A stretch of 64,000 nucleotides of DNA from CAWFSE01 sp963697565 (GCA_963697565.1 CAVOOM010000003.1:124001-188000); one strand, 5' to 3'. Shown: positions 33,073-44,084, numbered from the stretch's first letter. Numbers and translations are program-made. Notes: generated from the sequence alone by a model not told the origin.

Positions 33073-34142
33073 GCGAGTCAATGGACATGGCGGCCCCCGG
33101 CCTGCCGTCGCTGGCCCTCGTGCCCAAGGCCGAGGGCAAGCAGTCGGCCAAGGAGTTCAAGAGCGACCAAGAGGTCCGCTGGTGCCCGGGCTGCGGCGAC
33201 TACGCGATCCTCGCCGCCGTGCAGGGCTTCATGCCCGAGCTCGGCGTCAAGCGCGAGAACATCGTCTTCGTCTCCGGGATCGGCTGCTCGTCGCGGTTCC
33301 CGTACTACATGAACACCTACGGCATGCACTCGATCCACGGCCGGGCGCCGGCGATCGCCACCGGCCTGTCGGTGTCGCGGCCGGACCTGTCGGTGTGGGT
33401 GGTGACCGGCGACGGCGACTCGCTCAGCATCGGCGGCAACCACCTGATCCACGCGCTGCGCCGCAACGTGAACCTCAAGATCCTGCTGTTCAACAACCGG
33501 ATCTACGGCCTGACCAAGGGGCAGTACTCCCCCACCTCCGAGCCGGGCAAGGTCACCAAGTCCACCCCGATGGGCTCCGTCGACACCCCGTTCAACCCGG
33601 TGTCGCTGGCGCTGGGCGCGGAGGCGACCTTCGTCGCGCGCACGATCGACTCCGACCGCAAGCACCTCACCGCGGTGCTCGGCGCGGCGGCGGCCCACCC
33701 GGGCACCGCGCTCGTCGAGATCTACCAGAACTGCAACATCTTCAACGACGGCGCCTTCGACGTGCTGAAGGACTCCGACACCAGCGACGACTCGCTGATC
33801 CGGCTGCGGCACGGCCAGCCGATCCGGTTCGGCGTCGACGGGGCCAAGGGCATCGCGAGCGCCGCCGACGGCTCCCTGCAGGTCGTCGACGTCGCGGAGG
33901 TGGGCGAGGACGCGCTGCTCGTCCACGACTCGCACGCCGAGAACCCGGAGATCGCCTTCGCGCTGTCCCGGCTGGCCGACACCTGGACGCTGGCGAACAC
34001 CCCCATCGGGGTCTTCCGCGACGTCACGCGCCCGACGTACGACGCCCTGGTCGCCGACCAGCTCGCCCAGGCCCGAGCCAAGCAGGGACCCGGCGACCTG
34101 GCCGACCTGATCGCCGGCAAGGACACCTGGGTCGTCACCTGA
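33069..34142 (+). CDS. korB: 2-oxoacid:ferredoxin oxidoreductase, beta subunit KorB
   Basis: KorB binds thiamine diphosphate and a 4Fe-4S cluster. The 357-residue protein has the cluster and TPP motifs WCPGCGDYAILAAVQGFMPE, SGIGCSSRFPYYMNTYGMHS, the GDGDS Mg-TPP motif (VVTGDGDSLSIGGNHLIHAL), and the fourth cluster ligand in EIYQNCNIFNDGAF. The start overlaps the korA stop (ATGA). The frame is intact. Together with korA it matches the actinobacterial KorAB that bypasses or replaces 2-oxoglutarate dehydrogenase. Confidence 0.95.
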   Translation: MSESMDMAAPGLPSLALVPKAEGKQSAKEFKSDQEVRWCPGCGDYAILAAVQGFMPELGVKRENIVFVSGIGCSSRFPYYMNTYGMHSIHGRAPAIATGLSVSRPDLSVWVVTGDGDSLSIGGNHLIHALRRNVNLKILLFNNRIYGLTKGQYSPTSEPGKVTKSTPMGSVDTPFNPVSLALGAEATFVARTIDSDRKHLTAVLGAAAAHPGTALVEIYQNCNIFNDGAFDVLKDSDTSDDSLIRLRHGQPIRFGVDGAKGIASAADGSLQVVDVAEVGEDALLVHDSHAENPEIAFALSRLADTWTLANTPIGVFRDVTRPTYDALVADQLAQARAKQGPGDLADLIAGKDTWVVT

Positions 34143-34152
34143 TCCAGGCCCG

Positions 34153-34158
34153 TAGGCT
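34153..34158 (+). promoter_or_regulatory. Leaderless -10 for rarD
   Basis: TAGGCT is followed by six nt and then the rarD GTG. No ribosome-binding site lies between them. The same TAG(G/C)CT box recurs before the acyl-CoA dehydrogenase, murB, menB and menC. Confidence 0.5.
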
Positions 34159-34164
34159 CCTGCG

Positions 34165-35095
34165 GTGAGCCGCCCGATGTCGCAGTACCGCCTCGGGCTG
34201 CTGCTGGGCATCGGCGCGTACGCGCTGTGGGGCCTCTTCCCGCTCTACTTCAAGGCTGCTCTCCGCCGCGACGCCGCTCGAGGTGCTCGCCCACCGGGTG
34301 ATCTGGTCGCTGGTCTTCGTCGCCCTGCTGCTGGCGATCCGACGCCAGTGGGCGTGGATCCGCGGCGTCGTCCGCAACCGCCGGGTGATGGGCCTGCTGC
34401 TCGTCTCATCGACGGCGATCGCGTTCAACTGGGGCATCTACATCTGGGCGGTCGACCAGGACCGCGTGGTCGAGGCTTCGCTCGGCTACTTCATCAACCC
34501 GCTGGTCACCGTGGCGATGGGCGTGCTCCTGCTGAAGGAGCGGCTGCGCCGCGGGCAGTGGGTCGCCGTGTCCATCGGCGCGGCGGCCGTGGTCGTGCTC
34601 ACGGTCGACTACGGCCGGCTGCCCTGGATCGCGCTGACGCTGGCGGCCAGCTTCGCCACGTACGGCCTGGTCAAGAAGACCGTCGGCATCGGCTCGCTCG
34701 AGTCGCTCGCGGTCGAGACGGCGCTGCTGTTCATCCCGTTCCTGGCCTACCTGCTGTGGCTGGAGGCCAGCGGCGACGCGGCGTATGTGCTGGACGGCTG
34801 GACGACGTCGCTGCTGCTGATGACCACCGGCGTGGTGACCGCGGTCCCGCTGCTGATGTTCGGCGGCTCGGCCCGGCGGATCCCGCTGTCGATGATGGGG
34901 CTGCTGCAATACATCACGCCGGTGATCCAGTTCGCCCTCGGCGTGTACGTGTTCGGCGAGGCGATGCCGGCGTCGCGGTGGATCGGGTTCGGCCTGGTCT
35001 GGCTGGCGCTGGCCGTCCTCACGTACGACTCGATCCGCGCCGCCCGCCGCCCGATCGACGCGCAGGCCGCGGATCCGGTCGCCGAGCCGGTCTGA
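34165..35095 (+). CDS. rarD: RarD-type EamA-family permease (one extra base)
   Basis: This is an inner-membrane transporter of about 309 residues with around ten helices; RarD in other bacteria is linked to chloramphenicol sensitivity, but the substrate is unknown. It begins SRPMSQYRLGLLLGIGAYAL with WGLFPLYFK. A +1 insertion near 34255-34261 precedes PLEVLAHRVIWSLVFVALLL. Later motifs are NWGIYIWAVDQDRVVEASLG and YITPVIQFALGVYVFGE. The GTG at 34165 lies 6 nt after TAGGCT, a leaderless arrangement. Confidence 0.88.
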
Positions 35096-35115
35096 CCGCC
35101 AAGGAACGTGCTCGC

Positions 35116-35121
35116 TAGCCT
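35116..35121 (+). promoter_or_regulatory. Leaderless -10 for the acyl-CoA dehydrogenase
   Basis: TAGCCT is followed by six nt (CGCGGC) and then the ATG at 35128, with no Shine-Dalgarno. This is the best-formed leaderless arrangement in the window. Confidence 0.55.
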
Positions 35122-35127
35122 CGCGGC

Positions 35128-36279
35128 ATGACCGCGGCCGACCCCTTCGCCACCGACGAACGGCGCGCCCTGCGCGACCTCGCCGCCGACTTCACCCGGG
35201 GCGAGATCGCGCCCCACCTTGCGCAGTGGGAGCTCGACGGCGAGCTGCCGCGCTCGCTCCATCGCCGCGCGGCGGACGCCGGGCTGCTCGGCCTCGGCAT
35301 CGACGAATCCCTCGGCGGCAGCGGCGGCGACCTGGTCGACGTCGTCGTGATGACCGAGGCGATCATCGAGAGCGGCGGCAGCGGGGGCCTGATCGCGGGG
35401 CTCTTCACCCACGGCATCGCCCTTCCCCCGCTGGTCGCGGCCGCCCCGCCCGGGCTCTGGGACCGCGTGGGCCGGCCGGTCCTGGCAGGCGAGGCCATCG
35501 CCGCGCTCGCGGTCACCGAGCCCGGCGGCGGCTCCGATGTGGCGGCCCTGCGCACCCGCGCGGTGCGGGACGGCGACGCGTACGTGCTCGACGGCGCCAA
35601 GACGTACATCACCTCCGGCAGCCGCGCCGACCACGTCGTCGTCGCCGCGCGGACGGGCGGGCCGGGGGCCGCGGGGCTCTCGCTGCTCGTCGTCGATGCG
35701 GGCACGCCCGGGTTCTCCGTCTCGCGGCGCCTGGACAAGATGGGCTGGCACTGCAGCGACACCGCCGAGCTCGCGTTCACCGCCTGCCGGGTGCCGGCGG
35801 CCAACCTGGTCGGCGCCGAGGGGCAGGGCTTCGAGCTGCTCGCCCGGCAGTTCGTCACCGAGCGGATCTCGCTGGCGGTGACGGCGTACGCGACCGCGCA
35901 GCGCTGCCTCGACCTCACCCTCGCCTGGTGCCGCGAGCGCGAGACGTTCGGCAAGCCGCTCATCGCGCGCCAGGTGGTCCGGCACTCCCTGGTCGAGATG
36001 CGCCGGCTGACCGACGTGTCCCGCACGTACGCGCGGTCGGTGGCGGTCCGGCACGTCAACGGCGAGCAGGTGCCGGCCGAGGCCGCGATGGCCAAGGAGA
36101 CCGCGGTCCAGGCCTGCGACACGGTGGTCGACCGGGCCGTGCAGCTCTTCGGCGGGATGGGCTACATGCGGGAGTCGGAGGTCGAGCGGCACTACCGCGA
36201 CGCCCGCGTGCTCGGGATCGGCGGGGGCGCCACCGAGGTCATGACCGACCTCGCCGCCCGCCTGCTCGGCTACACCTGA
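35128..36279 (+). CDS. Acyl-CoA dehydrogenase family protein
   Basis: The 383-residue flavoprotein oxidises an acyl-CoA to the 2-enoyl-CoA. It shows ALAVTEPGGGSDVAALRTRA for FAD and substrate binding, LDKMGWHCSDTAELAFTACR, RETFGKPLIARQVVRHSLVE, and the C-terminal QLFGGMGYMRESEVERHYRD then DARVLGIGGGATEVM. The catalytic base position is not certain from motifs alone, so chain-length preference is open. The frame is intact. It ends 14 nt before the convergent polyprenyl synthase. Confidence 0.9.
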   Translation: MTAADPFATDERRALRDLAADFTRGEIAPHLAQWELDGELPRSLHRRAADAGLLGLGIDESLGGSGGDLVDVVVMTEAIIESGGSGGLIAGLFTHGIALPPLVAAAPPGLWDRVGRPVLAGEAIAALAVTEPGGGSDVAALRTRAVRDGDAYVLDGAKTYITSGSRADHVVVAARTGGPGAAGLSLLVVDAGTPGFSVSRRLDKMGWHCSDTAELAFTACRVPAANLVGAEGQGFELLARQFVTERISLAVTAYATAQRCLDLTLAWCRERETFGKPLIARQVVRHSLVEMRRLTDVSRTYARSVAVRHVNGEQVPAEAAMAKETAVQACDTVVDRAVQLFGGMGYMRESEVERHYRDARVLGIGGGATEVMTDLAARLLGYT

Positions 36280-36292
36280 CGATCGAGGGCGG

Positions 36293-37301
36293 TCAGGAGT
36301 GGCGGGCGACCACGGCGTCGCAGACGGCGGCCAGCGCCGCCCGGGCGGGGATGTCGGGCAGGTCGGCCAGCAGGGCCCGGGCGGCCTCGGCGTGCCGGCG
36401 CAGTTCGGCCCGGGCGGCCTCAAGCGCGGGGTGCGCCCGCAGCAGCGCCAGGGCCTCGGCGTGCTCGGCGTCGCCCTCGATCGGGCCCGAGGTCAGCGCG
36501 AGCAGCCGGTCGCCGTCGGCGTCGAGCGATCCAGCCGCGGCCATCCGCCGCAGCTGCAGCACCGGCAGGGTCGGCACGCCCTCGCGCAGGTCGGTGCCGG
36601 GCGTCTTGCCCGACTCCGCCGACGAGCTCTCCACGTCGAGCAGGTCGTCGGACAGCTGGAAGGCGATGCCGACCCGCTCGCCGAACTCCGCCAGCAGGTC
36701 GACCACGGCGCGTCGGCGCACCCGAGAGCAGCGCCCCGAACCGCCCCGACGTCGCGATCAGCGAGCCGGTCTTGTCGGCGAGCACGGACAGGTGGTGCTC
36801 GACGGGGTCCTCGCCCTCGGCGGGCCCGACCGTCTCGCGGATCTGGCCGGTGACCAGCCGCTCGAACGTGCGCGCCTGGATGCGCACGGCCTCGGGTCCG
36901 AGGTCGGCCAGCAGGTCGGAGGCCCGGGCGAACAGGAAGTCGCCGGTGAGGATCGCGACGGTGTTGTCCCAGCGGGCGTTGGCCGACGGGGCCCCGCGCC
37001 GCAGCGCCGCCTCGTCCATCACGTCGTCGTGGTAGAGCGTCGCCAGGTGCGTGAGCTCGACGACGACGGCCGCCGGGATGACGCCTGGCTCGGCGGGCTC
37101 CCCGAACTGCGCCGCCAGCAGCACGAGCAGCGGCCGGAACCGCTTGCCGCCGGCGTCGACGAGGTGCCGCGAGGTCTCGGTGACGAACGGGTACGACGAC
37201 TTCACCGAGTCGCGGAGCAGCCCCTCGACGGCCTCCAGGCCAGCCAGCAGCTCGGCCTCGAGCGCATGGTCGGGCACCGTGACGCCGAGGGAGCGGGTCA
37301 A
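36293..37301 (-). CDS. Long-chain polyprenyl diphosphate synthase (one extra base)
   Basis: This trans-prenyltransferase condenses isopentenyl diphosphate to build the menaquinone side chain. The first aspartate-rich motif is in LATLYHDDVMDEAALRRGAP and the second in IAFQLSDDLLDVE; GGKRFRP is also present. A +1 insertion near 36711-36716 sits between the motifs; without it the protein is 335 residues, the usual length. The TTG start at 37301 overlaps the nuoN stop (TTGA). Placement directly after nuoN is typical of actinobacteria and supports a quinone-tail role. Confidence 0.9.
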
Positions 37302-38870
37302 CGGAGGAAGACCCCGGCCTGCTCGGCGAGATCGATGACGGGCTGCGGGAAGAGGCCCAGGACCACGCTGATCACCGTGACGATCGAGATCGCGCTGACG
37401 GTCAGCCCGCTGGGGATGGCCACCGTCGGGCCGTCGGGGGCCGGGTCGGCGAAGAACATCAGCACGATGACGCGGACGTAGAAGAACGCCGCGATGGCCG
37501 AGGCGATCACACCGACGATGACGAGCGGGGTCGCGTCAGCCGCCACGGCCGCCGAGAAGACGCCGAACTTCGCGGTGAAGCCCGAGGTCAGCGGGATGCC
37601 GGCGAGCGACAGCAGGTAGTACGCGAAGAGCCCGGCGACCAGCGGTGAGCGCTTGCCGAGGCCCGCCCATTGGGACAGATGGCTCGCCTCCCCAGACCCC
37701 GAGCGCACCAGCGTGACCAAGGCGAAGGCGGCGATGGTCGTGGCGCCGTAGGCGAGCAGGTAGAACATCGTCGACGAGATGCCCTCTGCGCTGACGGCCA
37801 GCACGCCGACGAGCAGGAAGCCGGTGTGGGCGATCGCCGAGTAGGCCAGCATCCGCTTGATGTCGGTCTGCGTGATCGCGATGATCGAGCCGACCAGCAT
37901 GGTGAGGATCGCGATGCCCCACATCATCGGCCGCCAGTCCCAGCGGACCGGGCCCAGCGCGACGTAGAAGACCCGCAGCAGCGCGCCGAACGCGGCCACC
38001 TTGGTGCACGCGGCCATGAACGCGGTGACAGCGGTGGGCGCGCCCTGGTAGACGTCCGGGGTCCACTGGTGGAACGGCGCGGCGCCCACCTTGAACAGCA
38101 GGCCGACCGCGACGAACGCCACCCCGAAGAGCAGCAGCGGATCACGGCCCACCGTGGCCCCGGCGGCCAGGCCGATGCCGGAGATCGAGATGGTGCCGGA
38201 GAAGCCGTACAGCAAGCGCCGCCCCGTACAGGAAGAAGGCCGACGAGAACGCGCCCAGCAGGAAGTACTTGAGCGAGGCCTCCTGCGAGAGCAGCCGGCG
38301 GCGCCGGGCCATGCCCGCCAGCAGGTAGAGCGGCAGCGAGAGCACCTCGAGGGCGACGAACATCGTGAGCAGGTCGTTGGCCGCGGGGAACAGCACCATG
38401 CCGCCCAAGGCGAACATCGCCAGCGGGTAGACCTCGGTCTGGGTGACCCGCTTGACGGCGAGCTCGCGCTCCTCCGCCGAGCCCGGCAGGCTCGTCGCCC
38501 GCGGCGCGAAGGCGTCGCCCGCCGGGTCGACCTCGCGCTCGGCGAAGAGCAGCAGGCCGCAGAACGCGAGCAGCAGCACGGTGCCCTGCAGGAAGAGCGC
38601 GGGGCCGTCGACGGCCACCGAGCCCTGCGCGGCGAGGACGCGCGTCGAGGCGTTGATGACGACGGTGCCGAAGGCCACCACGATGCCGCCGAACGCGACC
38701 GCCAGCTGCAGGGTGCGGCGGGCCCAGGGCGGCGCGAACGCCTCGACCAGGACGCCGATGATGGCCGCGACGAGGACGACCAGGATCGGCGCGAGGTCGG
38801 CGTACTCGATCACGGGGGCCGTGAAGGCCGGGTCCTCGATCACCGGCGCCACCGCCAGCAGGGCGCTCAC
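37298..38870 (-). CDS. nuoN: NADH-quinone oxidoreductase subunit N (one extra base)
   Basis: NuoN is an antiporter-like proton-pumping subunit of complex I with about 14 helices. It starts at GTG 38870 (SALLAVAPVIEDPAFTAPVI). Key segments are SLKYFLLGAFSSAFFLYGAA, FKVGAAPFHQWTPDVYQGAP with the conserved Lys, and TQTDIKRMLAYSAIAHTGFL. A +1 base near 38213-38216 interrupts LYGAALLYGFSGT; removal gives 523 residues. Its start overlaps the nuoM stop (GTGA). Confidence 0.94.
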
Positions 38871-40435
38871 GGGTTCGTTCCTTCCGCCGCCGCGCCCCGT
38901 TCAGGCGCGCCCACCGCGGGGGGCGGGTCGGTCTGCTGCACGTACTGCAGCGTGGTGTCGGTCGCCGGGTTGATGACGTCCAGCAGCGGCTTGGGGAAGA
39001 AGCCCATCGCGATGAAGAGCGCGACCAGGGGCACCGCCACGAGCATCTCGCGGCCGCCGAGGTCCTTGAAGCCGCGGACGCCCTCGGTGATCGGCCCGGT
39101 GTTGACCTTCTGGATCATGATCAGGATGTACAGCGCGGCCAGCACGATGCCCAGCGTCGCGATCACGGCCACCCACGGGTAGCGGGTGAACGTGCCCACC
39201 AGCACCAGGAACTCGCTGACGAAGCTGGCCATGCCGGGCAGCGCCAGGCTCGACAGGCCGGCGATGAAGAAGGTGCCCGGCCAGCAGCGGCGCGACCTTC
39301 TGCACGCCGCCGTAGGCATCGACGTACTTCGAGCCGCGCCGGGAGATCAGGAACCCGGCGATGAGGAACAGCGCCGCGGTGGAGACCCCGTGGTTGACCA
39401 TGTACAGCGTCGAGCCGCTGAGCCCCTGCGAGGTCATCGCGAAGATGCCCATGCGTGATGAAGCCGAAGTGGCTGATCGAGGTGTAGGCGATCAGCCGCT
39501 TCATGTCGGTCTGCCCGATCGCCACGCAGCGCGCCGTAGATGATGCCGATCAGCGCGATGGCCAGCACGATCGGCGTGTAGAACTTCGAGGCGTCCGGGA
39601 AGATCGGCAGCAGGTAGCGCAGCATGCCGAACGTGCCGACCTTGTCGAGCACGCCGACGAGCAGCACGGCGGTGCCGGGGGTTCCCTCGGTGGCGGCGTC
39701 CGGCAGCCAGGTGTGGAACGGCCACAGCGGGGCCTTGATGGCGAAGGCGAAGAAGAAGCCGAGGAACAGCATCTTCTGCGTCCCCTCGTCCATGCCGAGG
39801 TTGGTCAGAGCGAAGAAGTCGAAGGTGCCCTGGCCGTCCGGGCTCTGCCGCGCCGACACGACGTACAGGCCGATGAGCGAGGCCAGCATGAGCAGGCCGC
39901 CGAAGAGGCTGTACAGCAGGAACTTCACCGCGGCGTACGACCGCTGCGCGCCGCCGTACGACCCGATCAGGAAGTACGCCGGGATCAGCATGGCCTCGAA
40001 GAAGACGTAGAACAGGAAGACGTCGGTCGAGGCGAAGACGCCGACCATCATCGTCTCGAGCGCGAGGATCAGCGCGAAGAACATCTTGACGCTGCGCCGG
40101 CCGCCCTCGGCGTCGTTCCAGCCCGCCAGGATGACGATCGGGACCAGGGTCGTCGCGAGCGCGATGAGCACCAGCGCGATGCCGTCGACGCCCACGGAGT
40201 ACGAGACGCCGAAGGCCGGGATCCACTCATGCGACTCGATGAACTGGAAGTCCGGCCCGGCGGGGTCGAACTGCAGCGCCATGACGACGGTCAGCACGAG
40301 GGTGAGCAGCGAGACGGCGAGCGCCACCTGCTTGGCGAGGAGGTCGCGGCCCTTCGGCAGCAACGCCACGACGACCGCGCCCGCGAGGGGCACGAGGCCG
40401 AGCGTGGTCAGCCACGGGAAGTCAGTCACGGTCAC
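38867..40435 (-). CDS. nuoM: NADH-quinone oxidoreductase subunit M (three extra bases)
   Basis: NuoM is a proton-pumping antiporter-like subunit. It starts at GTG 40435 (TVTDFPWLTTLGLVPLAGAV) and has FEAMLIPAYFLIGSYGG with the key Glu, FAIKAPLWPFHTWLPDAATE with the key Lys, and VAIGQTDMKRLIAYTSISHF. Three single-base insertions near 39525, 39453 and 39276 break it into four frame segments that join into a normal 521-residue protein. It overlaps nuoL by GTGA. No missing residues are evident around the insertions. Confidence 0.93.
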
Positions 40436-42372
40436 AGCCTCACCAGGAGCACGGCGGCCGCCACGGCGACGGCGCCCGCGAGAATCGTCAGCGCGTAGCT
40501 GCGCACGTAGCCGGTCTGCAGCCGGCGCATCCGCGCCGACAGCCCGCCGATGCGTGGCCGCCGTCACGCCGACCGCGCCGTCGACGACCTTGTTGTCGAA
40601 GAAGACCAGCGTGCGCGTGAGGTGCATGCCGGGCCGCATGAACACGGCCTCGTTGAACGCGTCGCCGTAGAGGTCGTTGCGGGCGGCGACCGTGACGAGC
40701 GAGCCGGCCGGCTGCGTCTCGGGCACGGGGCGCGCGGCGTACTGCAGGTAGGCGAGCAGCACGCCCACCCCGACCACGGCCAGCGTGATGCCGGTGATGA
40801 CCGGGACCGGCAGCGGCGGGACCGGCTCGGTGAAGCCGGTCACCGGCTCGAGCCACAGCTCCAGCCGGTTGCCGAGCGCGAGGAACGCGCCAGCGCCGAC
40901 CGAGCCGACCGCGAGCAGGATCATCGGCCAGGTCATCAGCTTGGGCGACTCGTGCGGGTGGGCGTCGTCGGCCCAGCGCTGCGGGCCGAAGAACGTCATG
41001 ATCATCACCCGCGTCATGTAGAACGCGGTGATGCCCGCCGCCAGGATCGTGGCGCCGCCGACCCACCAGGAGTCGGCCAGGGCGGACTCGATGATCTTGT
41101 CCTTGGAGAAGAAGCCCGAGAACGGCGGGATGCCGATGATCGCGAGGTAGCCCAGGCCGAAGGTGGCGAAGGTGATCGGCATCACCGCGCGCAGCCCGCC
41201 GTACCTGCGCATGTCGACTTGGTCGTTCATGCCGTGCATGACCGAGCCCGCCCCGAGGAACATGCCGGCCTTGAAGAAGCCGTGGGTGAGCAGGTGCATG
41301 ATGCCGAAGACGTAGCCGATCGGGCCGAGCCCGACAGCGATGATCATGTAGCCGATCTGCGACATGGTCGAGGCGGCCAGCGCCTTCTTGATGTCGTCCT
41401 TGGCGCAGCCGATGATCGCGCCGAAGAGCATCGTCACGACGCCGACGATCACGACGGCCAGCTGCGCGCCCGGCGCGAGGTCGAAGATCGCGTTGGACCG
41501 GGTGATCAGGTAGACGCCGGCGGTGACCATGGTCGCGGCGTGGATGAGCGCCGACACCGGCGTCGGGCCGGCCATCGCGTCCAGAAGCCAGGACTGCAGC
41601 GGGACCTGGGCGGACTTGCCGCAGGCCGCGAGCAGCAGCAGCAGGCCGATCACGGTGAGCGTGGTCTCGCTCGCGTCCGGCGCCGCGGCGAACACCTCGG
41701 AGAACGCGAACGATCCGAAGGTCGCGAACATCACCATGATCGCGACCGACAGCCCGAAGTCGCCGACCCGGTTGACGATGAAGGCCTTCTTCGCGGCCGT
41801 CGCGTAGACCGGGTTCTGGTTCCAGAAGCCGATCAGCAGGTACGACGCGAGGCCGACGCCCTCCCACCCGACGTAGAGCAGCAGGTAGTTGTCGGCCAGG
41901 ACCAGCAGCAGCATCGCCGCGACGAACAGGTTCATGTAGCCGAAGAAGCGGCGGCGGTCGCGGTCGTGGTCCATGTAGGCCACGGAGTAGATGTGGATGA
42001 GCAGGCCGACCCCGGTGATGAGCAGCACGAACACCGTCGAGAGCGGGTCGAGCAGCAGGGCGACGTCGGCCTGGAAGTCGCCGACCGGGATCCACGACCA
42101 CAGCTGCTGGCTGACGGCGCGCTCCTCTTCGGGGCGGCCCGGACAGCTGGAGGAACAGCCACAGCGCGACCGACGAACGAGCCGGCGACGGTCGCCACGC
42201 CGAGCCAGTGCCCGATCCGGTCGAAGCGCCGGCCAAAGGCGAGCAGCAGCAGCGCGCCCAGCAGCGGCAGGGCGATGATGACCCACATCAGCGAGAAGGC
42301 CCCGGTGGCCGGGGTCGCCTCGAGGCCGGCCGTCGAGCCCTCGGCGGCGAGCGCCGTCAGCGAGCCGATCAC
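40432..42372 (-). CDS. nuoL: NADH-quinone oxidoreductase subunit L (three extra bases)
   Basis: NuoL is the distal proton-pumping subunit with a long lateral helix. It starts at GTG 42372 (IGSLTALAAEGSTAGLEATP). Key segments are YVGWEGVGLASYLLIGFW with the conserved Glu, GKSAQVPLQSWLLDAMAGPT with the Lys, and DDIKKALAASTMSQIGYMII. Two extra bases lie close together at about 42136-42140 and 42170-42172, and one at about 40552. Removing them gives 645 residues ending AVLLVRL. The last frame segment reads on into nuoM, which can mislead gene callers. Confidence 0.93.
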
Positions 42373-42424
42373 CGGGCCGCCCTCCCCTGGGCGCGGTGCA
42401 TCACGATCACGGAAACCCTCACCC

Positions 42425-42724
42425 TCAGTGCCTGAGCAGGTTGGCGTCGTCGACCGACGCCGAGCGGCGCGTGCGGAAGATCTGGACGATGATCGCCAGG
42501 CCGACGACGACCTCGGCGGCGGCGACGACCATGACGAAGAACGCCACGGTCTGCCCCTCGAGGTTGCCGTTCAGCCGGGAGAACGAGACGAACGCGAGGT
42601 TGCACGCGTTGAGCATCAGCTCGACGCACATGAAGACGACGATGGCGTTGCGCCGCAGCAGCACGCCGGTGGCGCCGATCGCGAACAGCATCGCGGAGAC
42701 GGCCAGATAGGCGTCGGGGCTCAT
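42425..42724 (-). CDS. nuoK: NADH-quinone oxidoreductase subunit K
   Basis: NuoK is a three-helix membrane subunit with two buried glutamates that take part in proton coupling. The 99-residue protein has MFAIGATGVLLRRNAIVVFM, CVELMLNACNLAFVSFSR with the first Glu, and VVAAAEVVVGLAIIVQIFR with the second. Its ATG overlaps the nuoJ stop (ATGA). The frame is intact and length is normal. Confidence 0.96.
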   Translation of the reverse strand: MSPDAYLAVSAMLFAIGATGVLLRRNAIVVFMCVELMLNACNLAFVSFSRLNGNLEGQTVAFFVMVVAAAEVVVGLAIIVQIFRTRRSASVDDANLLRH

Positions 42725-43482
42725 GCGTCCTCCCCCCGGGTGAGCTCGCCGGCGACCTCAGAGGTGGCCTCCGGTGAGGGGTGCCGCGCGTCGCCGCGCA
42801 CCCGCAGCACCAGCGGCACCGACTCCTCGGCCACCGAGCCGTCCGGCAGCAGCGCCGGGGTGTCGACCGCGTTGTGCCGGGCGTAGACGCCCGGAGGGGG
42901 CAGCGGGCCGGGGTACGGGCCGTCGAGGAAGCGCCGCTCGGACAGCTCGCGCTGGCTGGGCCGGGGCTCGAGCCGCTCGCGGTGGGTGAGCACCATCGCC
43001 CCGACCGCCGCGGTGATGAGCAGCACCGAGACGACCTCGAAGGCGAAGACGTAGCGGGTGAACATCTCCTGGGCCAGGCCCTGGAGGTTGCTGCCGGCGG
43101 CGGAGTTGGCCTCGTCGAGGCCGGCCGTCTCGCCGAGGGCTGCCTGGCCGAGGCCGAGCACCATGAGCACGCCGAGCCCGAGGCCGAGCAGGACCCCCGC
43201 GACCCGCTGCCCGCGCAGCGTCTCGACCAGCGAGTCGCTCGCGTCGACGCCGACCAGCATGAGCACGAAGAGGAACAGCATCATGATCGCGCCGGTGTAG
43301 ACGACGATCTGCACGATGCCGAGGAACACCGCGCCCTGGGCGATGTAGAGGAACGCCAGCGAGATCATCGTGGCCGCGAGCCACAGCGCGCTGTGCACGG
43401 CCTTCTTGCTGCCGACCATCAGGATCGCCCCGAGCACCGCGATCGGCGCGAGGATCCAGAAGGCGACCTGCTCGCCGTTCAT
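42721..43482 (-). CDS. nuoJ: NADH-quinone oxidoreductase subunit J
   Basis: NuoJ is a five-helix membrane subunit; its third helix undergoes a pi-bulge change during pumping. The 253-residue protein shows VGSKKAVHSALWLAATMISL, VYTGAIMMLFLFVLMLVGVD with the conserved Tyr-Thr-Gly, and VLLITAAVGAMVLTHRERLE. An extended soluble tail of about 80 residues rich in Pro, Glu and Arg follows, common in actinobacterial NuoJ. It overlaps nuoI by 4 nt. Confidence 0.95.
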   Translation of the reverse strand: MNGEQVAFWILAPIAVLGAILMVGSKKAVHSALWLAATMISLAFLYIAQGAVFLGIVQIVVYTGAIMMLFLFVLMLVGVDASDSLVETLRGQRVAGVLLGLGLGVLMVLGLGQAALGETAGLDEANSAAGSNLQGLAQEMFTRYVFAFEVVSVLLITAAVGAMVLTHRERLEPRPSQRELSERRFLDGPYPGPLPPPGVYARHNAVDTPALLPDGSVAEESVPLVLRVRGDARHPSPEATSEVAGELTRGEDA

Positions 43483-44084
43483 GCCGCGCCCCCCTCGGCC
43501 AGCGCCTCATCGGCGTCCGCCGACCCTGCGGGCGCGGCCGCGTCCCGCGCCGCGGCGTACTCGCGCTGCGCGTCGGTGGCCTCGGTGACCTTGCCCTGGT
43601 AGTAGTCGCGCTCGACCATGCCCTCGACCATCGGGTGCGGGGCGGGGACCATGCCGGCCAGCATCGGCGCCAGCAGGTCCTGCTTCTCGTAGATCAGGTC
43701 GGCGCGGTTGTCGTCGGCGAGCTCGTACTCGTTGCCCATCGTCAGCGCCCGGGTCGGGCAGGCCTCGATGCACAGGCCGCAGAAGATGCAGCGCAGGTAG
43801 TTGATCTGGTAGACGCGGCCGTAGCGCTCGCCCGGGGAGAACCGCGCCTCCTCGGTGTTGTCCGCGCCCTCGACGAAGATGGCGTCGGCCGGGCACGCCC
43901 AGGCGCACAGCTCGCAGCCGACGCACTTCTCCAGGCCGTCGGGGTGGCGGTTGAGCAGGTGGCGGCCGTGGAAGCGCGGCGCGCCCTGCTTCTTCTCCTC
44001 GGGGTAGAACTCGGTGTTGACCTTGCGGAACATCGTCGCGAAGGTCACCCCGAAGCCCTTGACCCCGTCCAGCAGGCTAGCCAC
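43479..44084 (-). CDS. nuoI: NADH-quinone oxidoreductase subunit I
   Basis: NuoI carries clusters N6a and N6b. From GTG 44084 (ASLLDGVKGFGVTFATMFRK) it is 201 residues with CVGCELCAWACPADAIFVEG and CIFCGLCIEACPTRALTMGN, both complete four-Cys motifs. The N-terminal amphipathic helix and RHLLNRHPDGLEKC are typical. Its start overlaps the nuoH stop by 8 nt. A second, shorter NuoI-like gene lies at 29563-29943. Confidence 0.96.
   Translation of the reverse strand: MASLLDGVKGFGVTFATMFRKVNTEFYPEEKKQGAPRFHGRHLLNRHPDGLEKCVGCELCAWACPADAIFVEGADNTEEARFSPGERYGRVYQINYLRCIFCGLCIEACPTRALTMGNEYELADDNRADLIYEKQDLLAPMLAGMVPAPHPMVEGMVERDYYQGKVTEATDAQREYAAARDAAAPAGSADADEALAEGGAA

Noticed and set aside
39434..42286. 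Apparent 950-residue NuoL-NuoM fusion protein
   Set aside because: The single open frame results from +1 insertions that shift the nuoL end past its stop and into the nuoM frame. The residues at the join are nonsense, and separate stop and start codons (overlapping GTGA at 40432-40435) are present.
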